From positions 3,038,001-3,102,000 of the forward strand of contig JAEVHH010000003.1 in NCBI GenBank assembly GCA_017607445.1: a DNA stretch of 64,000 nucleotides, in the 5' to 3' direction. The notes below the pieces were generated by a model, which worked only from the letters and a program-made list of their open reading frames with translations, was not told where the DNA came from and did no database searches. The stretch is from Histoplasma ohiense. Its lineage: Eukaryota > Ascomycota > Eurotiomycetes > Onygenales > Ajellomycetaceae. Position numbers and translations under genes: made by a program. Of this stretch, positions 10,645 to 21,411 are shown piece after piece (the first letter of the stretch is position 1; each line of letters begins with the position of its first letter).

Positions 10645-11430
10645 TTATCAATGGAGGGGTTATTCGAAGGGATTCGATGAGGGACTACGTGGCTATTCCA
10701 CGCAGGATGCATCTTAAGCTAGTTACATATAACCCCTATAACCAACCGACCACCGCGTCCGTCCTCTCGGGCCGCTTTAACTAGTTCTGGGGTTTCCAGC
10801 GGGGGTCCTAGTTAAGCGCCACTGCCCACCCTAGGCATCACCATAGCCCAGAGCTTCCAGTTGCTGATCTCGGCCCATTGCCCTCTTGACCTACCAACCA
10901 GCCGTCGTGGCCTTGCCCCGTGTAAGGGACTAACCATAGGCTTACCCCATCCAAATTACCCACTAATAGTGTTAGATGACCACTAGTGGGCTCTGAGAAT
11001 AGGGCGCCTACCAGGGTGTCCTGCTTGGCTTGCTACTACCTCTCTGATGAGGCAGCCAATCGGATGGTTTTTAAAATCATTCCCTGTTATTGGGGTGGCC
11101 CCCTAGATGCCGGGGGCCTTGGCAGGTGCTAGTATGTATAAGCACTCTATACTCGACCCTCTGTAATCATCGGATCTTGCTTAGATCAGCACTAGTGGCA
11201 GGGGGGCTGCTTGGCACTAATGAGCATGGCTTCCAGCGGCCACCACCCTCACCACTGCCAAGCAGCACCCCTGTCAGCACTGCCTCACTAGGCTTGGCCC
11301 CTGGTCACAGGGGCCTTCATGGGTAAGAAGTGGCTTAAAATGGGACCTTGCCAGTGGCAGGATTCGAACCTACAGCACATCTAACAGTGCTACCTTGGGT
11401 AACAGTCTTACCAACTGCGCCACGCGGGCC
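10645..11430 (-). mobile_element. GC-rich, CpG-retaining block with tRNA-like head, probably SINE-like or a LINE 5' end
   Basis: About 785 bp whose GC and CpG content contrast sharply with the CpG-starved repeats on both sides. On the minus strand it starts exactly at the gypsy junction (11430) with a tRNA-like sequence: box A TGGCGCAGTTGG, a 5-bp anticodon-type stem around loop CCCAAGG, a long variable region and box B GGTTCGAATCC. This resembles a degenerate leucine tRNA. No long open frame is convincing. A near-perfect 19-bp stem pairs 11196-11216 with 11256-11276. No target duplication could be found on the left, so the left border is approximate. Confidence 0.5.
11341..11430 (-). other. 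tRNA-like sequence (pol III box A/box B), not a functional tRNA gene
   Basis: Box A and box B are close to consensus, and the T arm (5-bp stem, loop TTCGAAT) and anticodon-type stem fold. The acceptor stem has two mismatches in seven, the D stem pairs poorly and position 33 is C instead of the near-universal T. It is therefore better read as a tRNA-derived promoter at the head of the GC-rich block than as a working tRNA. Confidence 0.6.
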
Positions 11431-13001
11431 TATTCATTCAAGTGTTTCATTGATGAGTGGAAGAAAGTATCAGTTCTTCTGTGTAATCTTGTTGAGTCTT
11501 TGATAGTCAACACAGAATTGTAAGCCTTCTTTTGATTTCTTTGCAAACAGTACAGATACTGCAGTGAGTGAGTTGCTAATATGAATGAAGTCTTTGTCTA
11601 GTAATCTGTTGAATGTTTTTCATAGAATAAGAAGTTCATTGTGTGATATGCTGTAGAGAGAATCTCAGAGTGATTGTGAGTTCTTATTATCTTTCTTGAT
11701 GAGTTTGATTGTATGATCTATACTGAGTTTTTGATGAGAGAGAAGCTTCTCAGCTTCTTTCTCATCAAATATGTCTGTGAAGTCTTCATATGATTTGAGT
11801 AGTTTCTTGCATGATTTCTTGAAGTCTTTGAGTTCTAACTTTTCTAACACTTTTTTGATATCTGTCATACTAGCAGTGAACACTTGAACATTCTTCTTCT
11901 TATGTGTTTGATGGATTAGTAATTTGTACACTTCTGCTGATATCTGAGTGAGATCAGCAGTTCTATTGACATTCTTCTCATAAATATGATTGTCTTCTGA
12001 GAAAATAAGACAGCAATTGCATGTGTTCAACAAGGTTTCAAATTCTGTGAGTCATGATAGATCAAGCATTAGATTGTACTCAAGATTTTGTATTTCATAT
12101 ATATATATATTCTTTTTCTTATGTTCTTCTACATTGACATTAAATCTTATCATGTTGTAGGAGGTGGATTCTCTGAGGCTGTCAAATTCACTGAGTTTAT
12201 ATAGTTTGAGAAAAAGAATATGTTGAAGCTTATGCTTCTCAACCAGCTGAATGTCTATAAGAGTGTAATGAAGAAAATCACTGTCTATTATTGCTCATAT
12301 ATTGATTAGACTATTTACAATGACAGAGATTATGATTGTATTTATTTGTATCTTCTGCTCAAATCTTCAACTAGCTTTTTGCTTCTTGAGCTCTCATTCA
12401 TATTTTAAAGTGAGAGTTTATCTTTTCTCTGTTCTTGCCTATCTGCAGACAACACAGTGTTTACACATGTGAAGAATTTACTCAGAGTGATCACATTTGA
12501 ACATTGATTTGCAAAGTGCTCTGACTTGTTACAGTATATGCAGACTTCTCTGATGATTTGATCAGCAGTGTTCTTTTCTGAGACATTGAAGATTCTTGAA
12601 TGACTTGCATTTATGTGTGAGATTCAGTCTATTGATTCTGATTCAGAGATGGAGGGTGCTGCAGAGCAGTTTGAGATGTATACATTTGTTTAGTGAAATT
12701 CTCTGTAATTTTGAAGTGCACAGAACTGAGACAGATTGTTGTTCAACAGACAAAAATCAGCACAGAATTCACTGTATATTGAGAGCTTCAGACACTCTAC
12801 ACTTCAGTTATACAACTGAAAGTTCAAATTCTTGAATAATATATTGATCTTGACAGTATTGTCTCAGTCTTGCTCATCTGCTTCTAGAAGTTTGTGATTG
12901 AATTCAGAAAGATAAATTGTCAACATAATATTCATCTGATGAGTTTGATTAAGTCAGTCTAACACCTTGATTTGAAGTATAGAATTGAGAAAGAGAGAGT
13001 T
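11431..13001 (-). mobile_element. Gy1 copy 2, 3' piece (gag end to reverse-transcriptase start)
   Basis: The minus strand is homologous to Gy1 from about 1620 to 3190. It includes the protease linker at 11665-12033 (MLNTCNCCLIFSED, matching MLNTCNCCLIFSEG of Gy1) and the start of reverse transcriptase near 11460-11530. It stops abruptly at 11431, at the GC-rich block. At 13001 it is interrupted by LINE-beta and continues at 27143. Stops are frequent. Confidence 0.88.
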
Positions 13002-13990
13002 TGTTTGTTTGTTTGTTTGTATTGATTTAACATCTCAGAGAAAACATGGGCAGTATCTGTGTTTCAGAAGCCTTCTGAAGGGCATGGAGATGTGCTATGC
13101 TGAAGAGATTTCTATATACACAGAGAGAAAGAAAACAGAATTCAGATGACAACTCTTGAGAAGACTCAGCTCATTGAAAAGGATTTTACTGAGCTGTGTA
13201 TTCACTTTTGATCTGATATATGATCATTCATGGTGGAGCTATAGTGTGGTTCTCAAGAAAAACCACTGCTGCTGTGTCTGAAAGGCTTTACAGTGAATGA
13301 AGAGAGATAACTTTCTCAGTTGATTCAAGAACTGTCTGTGCTTCTAACAGCAGAGAAAAAACAGATGAGATAGACAAAAAAAAAGAGAAAAATAAGTGTT
13401 CTGAAAAGAAAAATAAAAAGAAGAGTGAAGAAAAGACTGTGTTCTCTGTGATATCTTGCAGTCACATGATCTGACATAAATCTGAGAAGAGAGAGAGAAG
13501 AGAGCACTGAAGAAGATTGTGAGAGAAAAGAAGTGAAGAGAGATAGAGAGAGCAGTGAGAAGAGAGAAAAAGAGTGCATATCTACAGCTGAGAGTATATC
13601 AACTGAGTCAGCATACAGACTGTACTGATTACACCACAGCTAGTTGAAACAGATAAGCTCATCATACTGATTTAATCATTTGCATCAGTTGAACTGATTG
13701 AACTGATTGAATCAATTGTATCAATTGTACTGTTTGTACTGATTGTATCAATTGTACCATTTGTACCGATTGAACTGGTTGAATCGATTGTACCGATTGA
13801 ATCAGTTGAACCGATTGTATCATTTGTACTGATTGAATCAATTAAGCTGATTGTATTGATTGAACTGATTGTACTGTTTGTACTGATTGCATTGATTGAA
13901 TCTATTGTATTGATTGAATCAGTTGTACTGAATGTTGTGCTATCTGTACTGTCTTCATAGACTTGGAACTGCTGTGAGGGGCTGTCAGAT
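13002..13990 (-). repeat. LINE-beta 3' end with (CAAA)n tail, long pyrimidine tracts and 9-bp minisatellite
   Basis: The terminal 1 kb of LINE-beta. The last 250 bp recur at 54.9-55.17 kb and 59.0-59.23 kb in other copies, each ending in a tetranucleotide repeat. The middle (13325-13580) is purine-rich on the plus strand. The distal part (13686-13935) is a tandem array of a 9-bp unit. It is separated from the rest of LINE-beta by Gy2. Confidence 0.8.
13686..13935 (+). repeat. 9-bp minisatellite, about 27 degenerate units
   Basis: Period-9 array of units such as ATTGAACTG, ATTGTATCA, TTTGTACTG, ATTGAATCA. Variation is mostly C/T and G/A. A few units keep CpG (ACCGATTG, ATCGATTG). A short version of the same array occurs at about 54375-54445 in a related LINE-beta fragment, so it is part of the element rather than chance expansion. 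Confidence 0.85.
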
Positions 13991-14263
13991 TGTAATGCAC
14001 TTGTTTATTATTTCCTTATTATCTTCGCTTATTCTTACCTCTTTCCATTATACTCTCGCTACCACTATTTCTATATGTATATATATATATCGATGTATGT
14101 ATTTCGCACATCTTCTTTCTCTTTCTTTTCTTTCTTAGCGATTAGCTACACTACACTATGTTACACTACTATACTATATTGCTTTACAATATATTACTAT
14201 TATCTCCACTACACTATAAACTATCTTCTACTGTTACTCTTCACACTGTCACTACACCTCACA
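13991..14263 (+). repeat. Gy2 5' LTR
   Basis: 273 bp with a TATATATATATATCGATG stretch near 14080 and a run of pyrimidines. AGCGATTAG at 14137-14145 is complementary to CTAATCGCT at 14268-14276 just behind the LTR, a possible self-priming pair. It differs from the 3' LTR at few sites, several of them CpG. Confidence 0.93.
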
Positions 14264-14310
14264 GTTTCTAATCGCTCAATCTTTGAGAGACAGTTCATTG
14301 AGTAATAGTC

Positions 14311-15642
14311 ATGGCCTCTACTCACAGCATCCACCATACTCATGCTACTGCTGAATCTGAAGCAACAAACACCATGGAAGAAAACTGTGAAACACACACT
14401 TCTGCCACTGAAAGTGTGCAACAAGTATCATCTTTCTCTATGAAATCAGATTCTGAGTATAGTTCAGAAGAGAATATCTCTTCTGAAGATCTCAGTGCAA
14501 TTGAGATCAAGAAGATAGCTGTGATCAGAAGAATCAAAAAATTACAGACTGAGAAAGAATTGTGAGAACTTCAACAGCAGTGTGACACTTTACTACAAGA
14601 ATTGAATGGAACAATTCCAGCCATTCAAAATACACTAGAAGTGCATCTGAACCACAGTAGAGATGCAACTAGCATGAATGATAACTGCAATAACATCATA
14701 AGTATTCTCAGATCATCAGAAGCCACACTACAAGCATTCAACATCTTAGTAGAAAGTACTGTGACTACTGTCAGTGGGAGATGTAGTTGGGTACCACTTT
14801 GGCAATTAGAACTTTGAGATTCTGGCATGAGTGGTCACTCTTTTCAGAGAGATGTGGAAAAGTTCTGAGATCAAAGCATGAAAGAATTCAAAAACTTTGT
14901 TACAGCTGCTATCACTTTCTATATCAGTGATCTTGATTACTACAACAAACACAACCATTGAAAGATCATCGAAGCCATTACTCATTTCAATGTCAAGATG
15001 CAACAACATTGGTATCAACATACATATGATATGTGAACTTTGCCATCATGGAAAGAATTTGTTAGTTGAATGCAATGTCAAGTCATCAATCCAGATAAAA
15101 GTTTCTGAGATGCCAATAGACAGTACTGGAAAACAGAGCAACAAGAAGATCAGACAGTTCAATAATTTGCTTCATACTTACAATCAATTGAAGAGCATCT
15201 GCAGCATTCTTATAGCAAATATCATTGGAAATCACACCTCTACATGAAAGTTCTACCTTCCATTCACTGAGAATTTGACAAATATACAACCAAATTGGAA
15301 GAGTTAAGCTATGATGCCACTCTACATAAACTTGCAATGACAGAATCGAATCTGTCAGAGAGATGGAAGAAGTTTAAAGAGAAGTCAAATTTCAAAAACC
15401 CCACTCAAAGCTTTAACAACAGAAATAATGCTGATAATAGATCACAAAACAAACACAGATGGAATGACACTACAAAGTTCAATGACTTCATCCAATCAAA
15501 ATATTGCTGTTATTGCAAGCAATCAGGACATACCATTGATTTGTGTTTCAAACAACTCAAAGACAAATTCAAAAACACCAAGTCTGACTCAAAACTCAAT
15601 ACAAAAGACACAAAAAACTCAAAGGACTCAAAAAACACTTAA
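14311..15642 (+). pseudogene. Gy2 gag, broken
   Basis: Starts ATG 14311 (MASTHSIHHTHATAESEATN), with an acidic Ser/Glu-rich head, then a capsid-like helical region (LYMKVLPSIH, YTTKLEELSYDATLHKLAM) and a zinc knuckle CCYCKQSGHTIDLC (CX2CX4HX4C) near 15505-15550, followed by a basic tail of Lys/Asn/Asp/Ser. Several TGA stops break it. In an intact element it would form the particle shell. Confidence 0.82.
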
Positions 15643-15677
15643 GACACATCATTCAGCTCACAATAACAGTCATAAGC

Positions 15678-16004
15678 ATGGAAAGTCAATGCAAAAATGC
15701 CTTAAGCTTCACTATCACAGTGAAACTCACTACATTTAAGAGTCTGCAAAAAGTGCTTGTGCTAGTAGACTCTGAGTCAGAAGTGAACTGTGTCAATGAA
15801 TTTTGGGCAAAGAATCACAATCTAGAAGCTGCTCACTGCAAAATCAAAGTGATCAAGTCAATTGATGAATGTATAATGCACTCCTTTGGAGAGTATAACA
15901 TTGCAACTACTGTCACTGATCACAAAAGTAATGCACAGCAGACATCTCATTTCTTCCATGTGATGAAGATGAAGGACTACAATCTTGTATTAGAATTTCC
16001 TTGA
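15678..16004 (+). pseudogene. Gy2 aspartic protease region
   Basis: Motif VLVDSESEVNCVNEFWAKNH matches the gypsy retropepsin consensus with DSG changed to DSE (GGA/GAG-type change). It is followed by the usual hydrophobic strand pattern and a second conserved segment LVLEFP (normally L-G-x-P/D). It lies directly between gag and reverse transcriptase. Confidence 0.78.
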
Positions 16005-16139
16005 TTAAGACAAACAAATCCTCTTATAGATTGATCAGATGGATAATTCTTCTTTAGAAGCTCTGAAGATGAACAACAGCCTCAAATTATTTCTGAATAA
16101 GATGTCTTAGCTGAAGTTCTCACAGAAGTCAGAGTAGAA

Positions 16140-17650
16140 ATGTTTGTAGTATTATCTACAGAACATTCAAAAGACTCAAAACATGCTTTATGTGTATTCT
16201 CAGCTGTGTATTTGAACTTGCTGACTGATCTACCTGATTATGTCATGCTATACACACATATCTTCTCAGAAGAAGCTGCTATAAGCATGAAAAGATCAGA
16301 AGAGATGGAACATCATATAGATCTCAAGTCTGATGTGCAATCTCTCTTTATGCTGATATACAATCTCTCTGAAACTGAGTTAGCCACTCTAAGAGAATAT
16401 TTAAAAAATGCATTAGATAAAGGGTGGATACAATCATTCAGTAGCCTGGCTGATGCATCAATTCTCTTTGTTCTCAAAAAAGATGATGGACTCTGTCTTT
16501 GTGTAGACTATTGAGGGTTAAATTGAATCATCATCAAGAACTGATACTCTCTATCTCTAATAAGTGAATTATTTGATAGGCTTTCAAAAGCCAAGATATT
16601 CACTAAGCTGAACCTTTGAGATGCCTACCACTGCATACTTATAGCAGCAAAAGACCATTGAAAGACAGTCTTTAGAATAAGATATGAACATTTTGAATAT
16701 GTAGTTATGTCATTTGAACTAGCTAATGCTTCAGTGATATTTCAAGCATACATTAACAATGTCTTGTCTGATTTGTTGGATATATATTGTGTTGTCTATT
16801 TGGACGACATTCTCATATTCTTCAATTCAAAGCAGGAATATAAAGTGCATGTTACTAAGATGCTAGAACATCTCAAGTGTGTGAATCTATTTGCAAAACT
16901 CTCTAAATGTGAATTTGAAGTGGATAAGATCTTATTTCTGAGATTTGTTATAGATACAAATGATGTCAAGATAAAGTCAGACAGAGTCTCCACTATTGTG
17001 AAATGATCTACATCTAAATCAATTAAAGAGGTTCAATTCTTCTTGGGTTTTGTTAATTTCTATTGATGATTTATTAAGTCTTTCTCCTCTATTGCAGCCC
17101 CATTATTTGAACTTACAAAAGAGAGCAAGAAGGGGGAAAGAAAAGCCACTTTTATGTGGACAGAAGGTGCTCAAAATGCTTTCAATGAGCTCAAATCACA
17201 CTTTATGCATGCTCCTCTATTAGCTCATTTTGACTCAGCTTGACATATTCAGATTGAATCTGATGCATTCACTTTTGCAGTCACTGCTATTCTGTCACAG
17301 TTGCAGAATGATGAGCACTGGCATTCAGTTGTCTTCTGATCAAGAAAGTTGATTGATGCAGAAATGTGTTATGATACTTATGATAAAGAACTCTTGACTA
17401 TTGTAGCAGTATTTAAGAATTGAAGACACTATCTGAAGAGAAGTCAGTATTCAATTCAAGTCTGATCTGATCATGCCAATCTGCAGTACTTTATGACAAC
17501 TAAGGAACTGAACAGACATCAGATCAGATGAGTGGAAGCTTTATCTGCTTATGATTTTGTATTACTGCACTGCTCTGAATCAAAGAATTCAGCTGATGAG
17601 CTCAGTCATTGCACAGACTACAGTGAGATCTATAATAGTCAAACTATATT
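16140..17650 (+). pseudogene. Gy2 reverse transcriptase and RNase H, broken
   Basis: Motifs in order: SETELATLREYLKNALDKGWIQ lead-in, LCVDY-stop-GLN, KN-stop-YSLSLI, FELANASVIFQAYIN, the catalytic YLDDILIF at about 16797, and the thumb. RNase H follows with a tethered start (APLLAHFDSA, IQIESDAFTFAVTAIL), YDKELLTIVAVFKN and a C-terminal KNSADELSH (normally N-x-ADALSR). Polymerase catalytic aspartates are intact but the frame is cut by many TGA codons at Arg or Trp positions. Confidence 0.9.
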
Positions 17651-18039
17651 ATCTACTCTGCAACAGAAGCTGAAACATGAAGTTAGACTAGGCTGAAAAA
17701 CTGATACTTCTTTTCAAAATGATATTTCTTCTGATATAGTCTGTGCACAGATCTCTAATGAGTAAAATGCTTCTTTTAATGAGTGAAAAGCACTCCATAC
17801 ATCAACATCTTCTACCTCTTGCATAAACTCTTCTCCTCCATTGTGTGTTGAGCAATATATGCCCCGAATTGCAGTCAATAAGGCTATTCTTGAGGACTCA
17901 GCATATACAGAAATGTCTGAATTCTTCATCTCATTTCTGAGTAAAGCACAGAAGATTGATTCTTTTGCTGCTGAGCAAAGAGAGAAAGTAAAAGAGAAGA
18001 ATATGACTGTCACTGAAAATATGCTATAAACAATTTCTG

Positions 18040-19450
18040 AGAATGATATATTGCATACTGATGATCATATGTATATTCCTCAACAAAAGACACTCATTGA
18101 TGAAATTATCAGTGCAAACCATGATGATCTGCAGAGGGGTCACTTTGGTATAAAAAAGTTTATAGACAGCATTCAGAACAAATACTATTGACATGAGCTA
18201 GTCAGAGATGTCAAAGATTATATATCCACTTGTGATACTTGTCAAAGAGTAAAGTCAAAACAGCACAGACAATATGAAGAATTGAATACAATTCTCTTAC
18301 CATCAAATTCTTTTGAGTTCATTATTATAGATTTTATTACAGGCTTGCCAGCCTCTACATTCCTCCATCAAATCTACAATGCAATTTTAGTGATTGTGGA
18401 TATATATACCAAGTTTATGATCTATATTCCTTGCATCAAAAACATTACAGCTGATGAACTAGTGGAAATTGTTTATATCAAGTTCTATACAATTTACAGA
18501 GTACCCAAAAACCATATATTCAATTGAGATTCACTGTTTATAAGCCATTATTGGTCCATCTTTTGTTATATGCTAGGTGCACACCAGAAACTTTCAACAG
18601 CCTTTCACTCTCAAACAGATGATCAAACAGAACAACAAAATCAAACCTTGAAACATTATCTTCAATGCTTTATCAACTATCATCAAGATGACTGGGCATG
18701 CTGACTACTGCTAGTGCAGTTTGTTTACAATATCTCTCAACATGTCTCTACTGAAATGGCATCCACAGAAGCCTTAATGGGATATCAATCTGATTTGAAA
18801 ATTAATGTCAGCAAACCACCACAATCAGTCGCCATACATGCTGCTAGCTGCGCAAAACATATTGAGGAAACACATCATAAGCTCATTGAGAATCTACAAA
18901 AGACACAACAAGCACAGAAAATCTATTATGATGCAAAACATAAGTTCCAACAATTTAAAATAGATGATTATGTCATACTCAATGCAAAAAATCTCCAATT
19001 GCTGTGTCTGATTCACAAACTTGATCATAAATATGTGGGACTCTTCAAGATTCTGAATATCATTGAAAAACAAGTGTACAAACTAGAACTGCCATCTTCA
19101 TATAGAAGCATCCATTCTGTATTCCACATATCTTTATTGAAGCCATACAACTGCAGGAATGGAGCTCTATCAGAATCAGAACCAGAACTTGTCAATGATG
19201 AAGAAGAATATCAAATTGAAGAAATTCTTGAAAAACAACAACAAAAAAACAAATCTCTGAAATATCTTGTGAGATGAACAGATTGAGGTTCTAGTGGTGA
19301 TACATGGGAACTGAAAGAAAATATATTGAACACTCAGACATTCAAAATCTTTCTTGAACAAGAAAATGAACAACAAATACAAAATCAATATACTTTCAAA
19401 CATCAAAAGTGTGAACTTCAAGTTGAAAGACATCAGAAGCACAAATCTTA
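18040..19450 (+). pseudogene. Gy2 integrase and chromodomain, broken
   Basis: HHCC end: H near GHFGIKK and CDTCQRVK. DDE core: IIIDFITGLP (D), later Asp in the NHIFN-stop-DS strand, and the QTDDQTEQQNQ motif (Glu; QTDGQTE in relatives). The long piece at 18714-19277 includes the GPY/F-type module (FQQFKIDDYVILNAKN, HKYVGLFKI, YKLELPSSYRSIHSVFHISLLKPY). The chromodomain follows (EEYQIEEILEKQQQKNKSLKYLVR, then WxD positions changed to TGA, DTWELKENILN). Translation ends near 19450, well before the LTR. Confidence 0.9.
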
Positions 19451-19699
19451 AATCAAAAAACACTAGAAATACAAATCTCATTCAAACTTCAATCAAATAC
19501 ATTCTTTTTAGAAGGATTTTATCAGAGAAAAGAGAAAAAAGGAAAAAAATTCAATTTGAGTATAATAAATACAAAAAATAAAACATACAAGCAAGGAAAA
19601 AACAAAGAAAACAGATTCTAAGAAAAGTCTAAAGATTTTCAGTCCACTCACTCTCATCTCATCTCTCATCTCTCACTTTCTCTTCTCTCTCTCATCATC

Positions 19700-20760
19700 T
19701 CTCTCATTTCTCTTCTCTGTCACTCTCACTCAATACTCCTTCTGGTACTTGTATATTACAGACACTCATTTTGAATGCAGAGGTATAGACAAATGTCTAT
19801 CTCACAACACATTTGTCTTCTCATATCTTCTCTTCCTCATCAATCTACTCATTCTTCAGCACATCTGATGAAGAAAGACATTTCTCTTTATCTTTTTCTT
19901 TCACTTCTTCATCATTCAGAGCACTCTCTCTCTCTGCTTCATCAACATCAGTGATAAATTGACAAAGGAAGCAGACATCATGAATACTGCTGCAGTCATC
20001 AGCATCTTCACAATCTTCTTTATCAGCTCTTCAGCCAACTCCTTTCTCATCAACCTCTCTTCAATCAACCTCTTTATCACAGAGTCTTCAGAGCTCATCA
20101 TTCTCAAAATCCTCTTCTTCACATCCTTCTCTTTCTCTAATACCTCTGCTCTGGAAGAATCAGATATAATCACAGTTTTCAAAATCTGCATCTCTGCAGG
20201 CTCAGCTGCTGCTCAGTGCTGAGATCATAGAACATTCACCTCTGCTCTGCTCCAAGCAGACAGCATCATCAGACAAGATGCATTCAATCATTTTATCAAA
20301 TGATGAAGATGACTTTTGTGGCTGGCTATGTCCTCTTCAGCTGCCACCTTCACAAAGATAAACACTCACCCGCGCATGATGCGCCTCAGAAGAGGTGTAT
20401 CACACATCTAGCATCATTATCAGTATATCAACATTGCTAAAAGCAAGAATTATAGAGAATTACTCACAGATTTGCAGAATTTCTCTGCAGAGGCACAAGT
20501 CTCACAACACTTCTGAGCATTTGATCTCAGCACACATCAAAAATTGACATCTTCAAATCTAGAGACACAACATTCACATGGAATCTGACTGTTGTGTATC
20601 ATATGATTAGAGCTAAATCTAGAGCAATATAACAAGTGAACAGCAAATGGTGCTATACAGAAACAAGCTAGTGGCACATGTGATCACACTAATAATGCCA
20701 CTGACAAGAAACACCAGCAATAATACACAATAAACACCAGCAAGGAAACAACTTACTTAA
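19700..20760 (-). pseudogene. Antisense cysteine-cluster gene in the 3' region of Gy2
   Basis: On the strand opposite to pol, bases 20578 down to 20468 encode a six-cysteine cluster of the form CX2CX10CX9CX2CX6C (CECCVSRFEDVNF, one TGA, then CVLRSNAQKCCETC, ASAEKFC). It is followed after one more Lys-Ser by a splice donor GTGAGT at 20467. A 60-nt intron would end in CTAG at 20408. Downstream, 20191-19916 is open (MQILKTVIISDSSRAEVLEKEKD, helical and charged). The same arrangement, cluster then intron then charged exon, occurs antisense in Gy3. Upstream exons are not clear. Function unknown; the cluster suggests metal or nucleic-acid binding. Confidence 0.55.
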
Positions 20761-21133
20761 AATTGGGATAATCAAGGGAGCTCATTTCAATTTAAAAAAG
20801 GGGGGAGGGAGAATGACAATATAAAAAATTTAAAAATTTTGGGAACAAGAAATCACAGCAGGAAGGCAAGGAGCTTTGATGATGGTCAAGTTAAAAGAGA
20901 AGAGAAATCTTCAAAGAGAAAAGAAATTCTTTTTGCTTCTCCACACACAACCCCTAGCAACCAAAGAATCCACCAATTTCATCTCATTAGAAAATTGATA
21001 ACAACACATATACAAGCTATCTAGGGGACGCGATCGATATACTGCTATCAACAAGTGGATGGAAATGCAATTATCTACTAGCAAGCAATCTATACAATCG
21101 CTGAGGGCAGCTCTTATAAAAAAGAGGGGCAAT

Positions 21134-21406
21134 TGTAATGCACTTGTTTATTATTTCCTTATTATCTTCACTTATTCTTACCTCTTTCCATTATACTCTT
21201 GCTATCACTATTTCTATATGTATATATATATATCGATGTATGTATTTCGCACATCTTCTTTCTCTTTCTTTTCTTTCTTAGTGATTAGCTACACTATGCT
21301 ACGTTACACTACTATACTATATTGCTTTACAATATATTACTATTATCTCTGCTACGCTATAAACTATCTTCTACTGTTACTCTTCACACTGTCACTACAC
21401 CTCACA
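21134..21406 (+). repeat. Gy2 3' LTR
   Basis: 273 bp, TGTAATGCAC to CTCACA, preceded by the polypurine tract AAAAAAGAGGGGCAAT (21118-21133). The self-priming core reads AGTGATTAG here, having lost the CpG kept in the 5' LTR. Confidence 0.93.
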
Positions 21407-21411
21407 CAGAT

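Larger units (their letters stand above)
13991..21406 (+). mobile_element. Complete gypsy/chromovirus LTR retrotransposon Gy2 inserted in LINE-beta
   Basis: 7416 bp with 273-bp LTRs (TGTAATGCAC to CCTCACA) and a perfect 5-bp target duplication CAGAT at 13986-13990 and 21407-21411. Gag with a zinc knuckle, protease, reverse transcriptase with YLDD, RNase H, integrase and chromodomain are all recognisable on the plus strand, interrupted by stops that are mainly TGA. A polypurine tract AAAAAAGAGGGG precedes the 3' LTR. About 1.7 kb of extra sequence lies between the chromodomain and the 3' LTR and contains an antisense cysteine-cluster gene. A related 3' end occurs at 47336-48120. Confidence 0.95.

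Noticed and set aside
13686..13935. Possible CRISPR-like or array structure
   Set aside because: Period is 9 bp with no spacers; it is a minisatellite in a eukaryotic element.
2960..19450. TGA read as Trp or Arg (recoding) in the transposons
   Set aside because: TGA stands at both Arg and Trp positions, and host genes here (mrf1, pcm1) end in TGA. Mutation of CGA and TGG explains it better.
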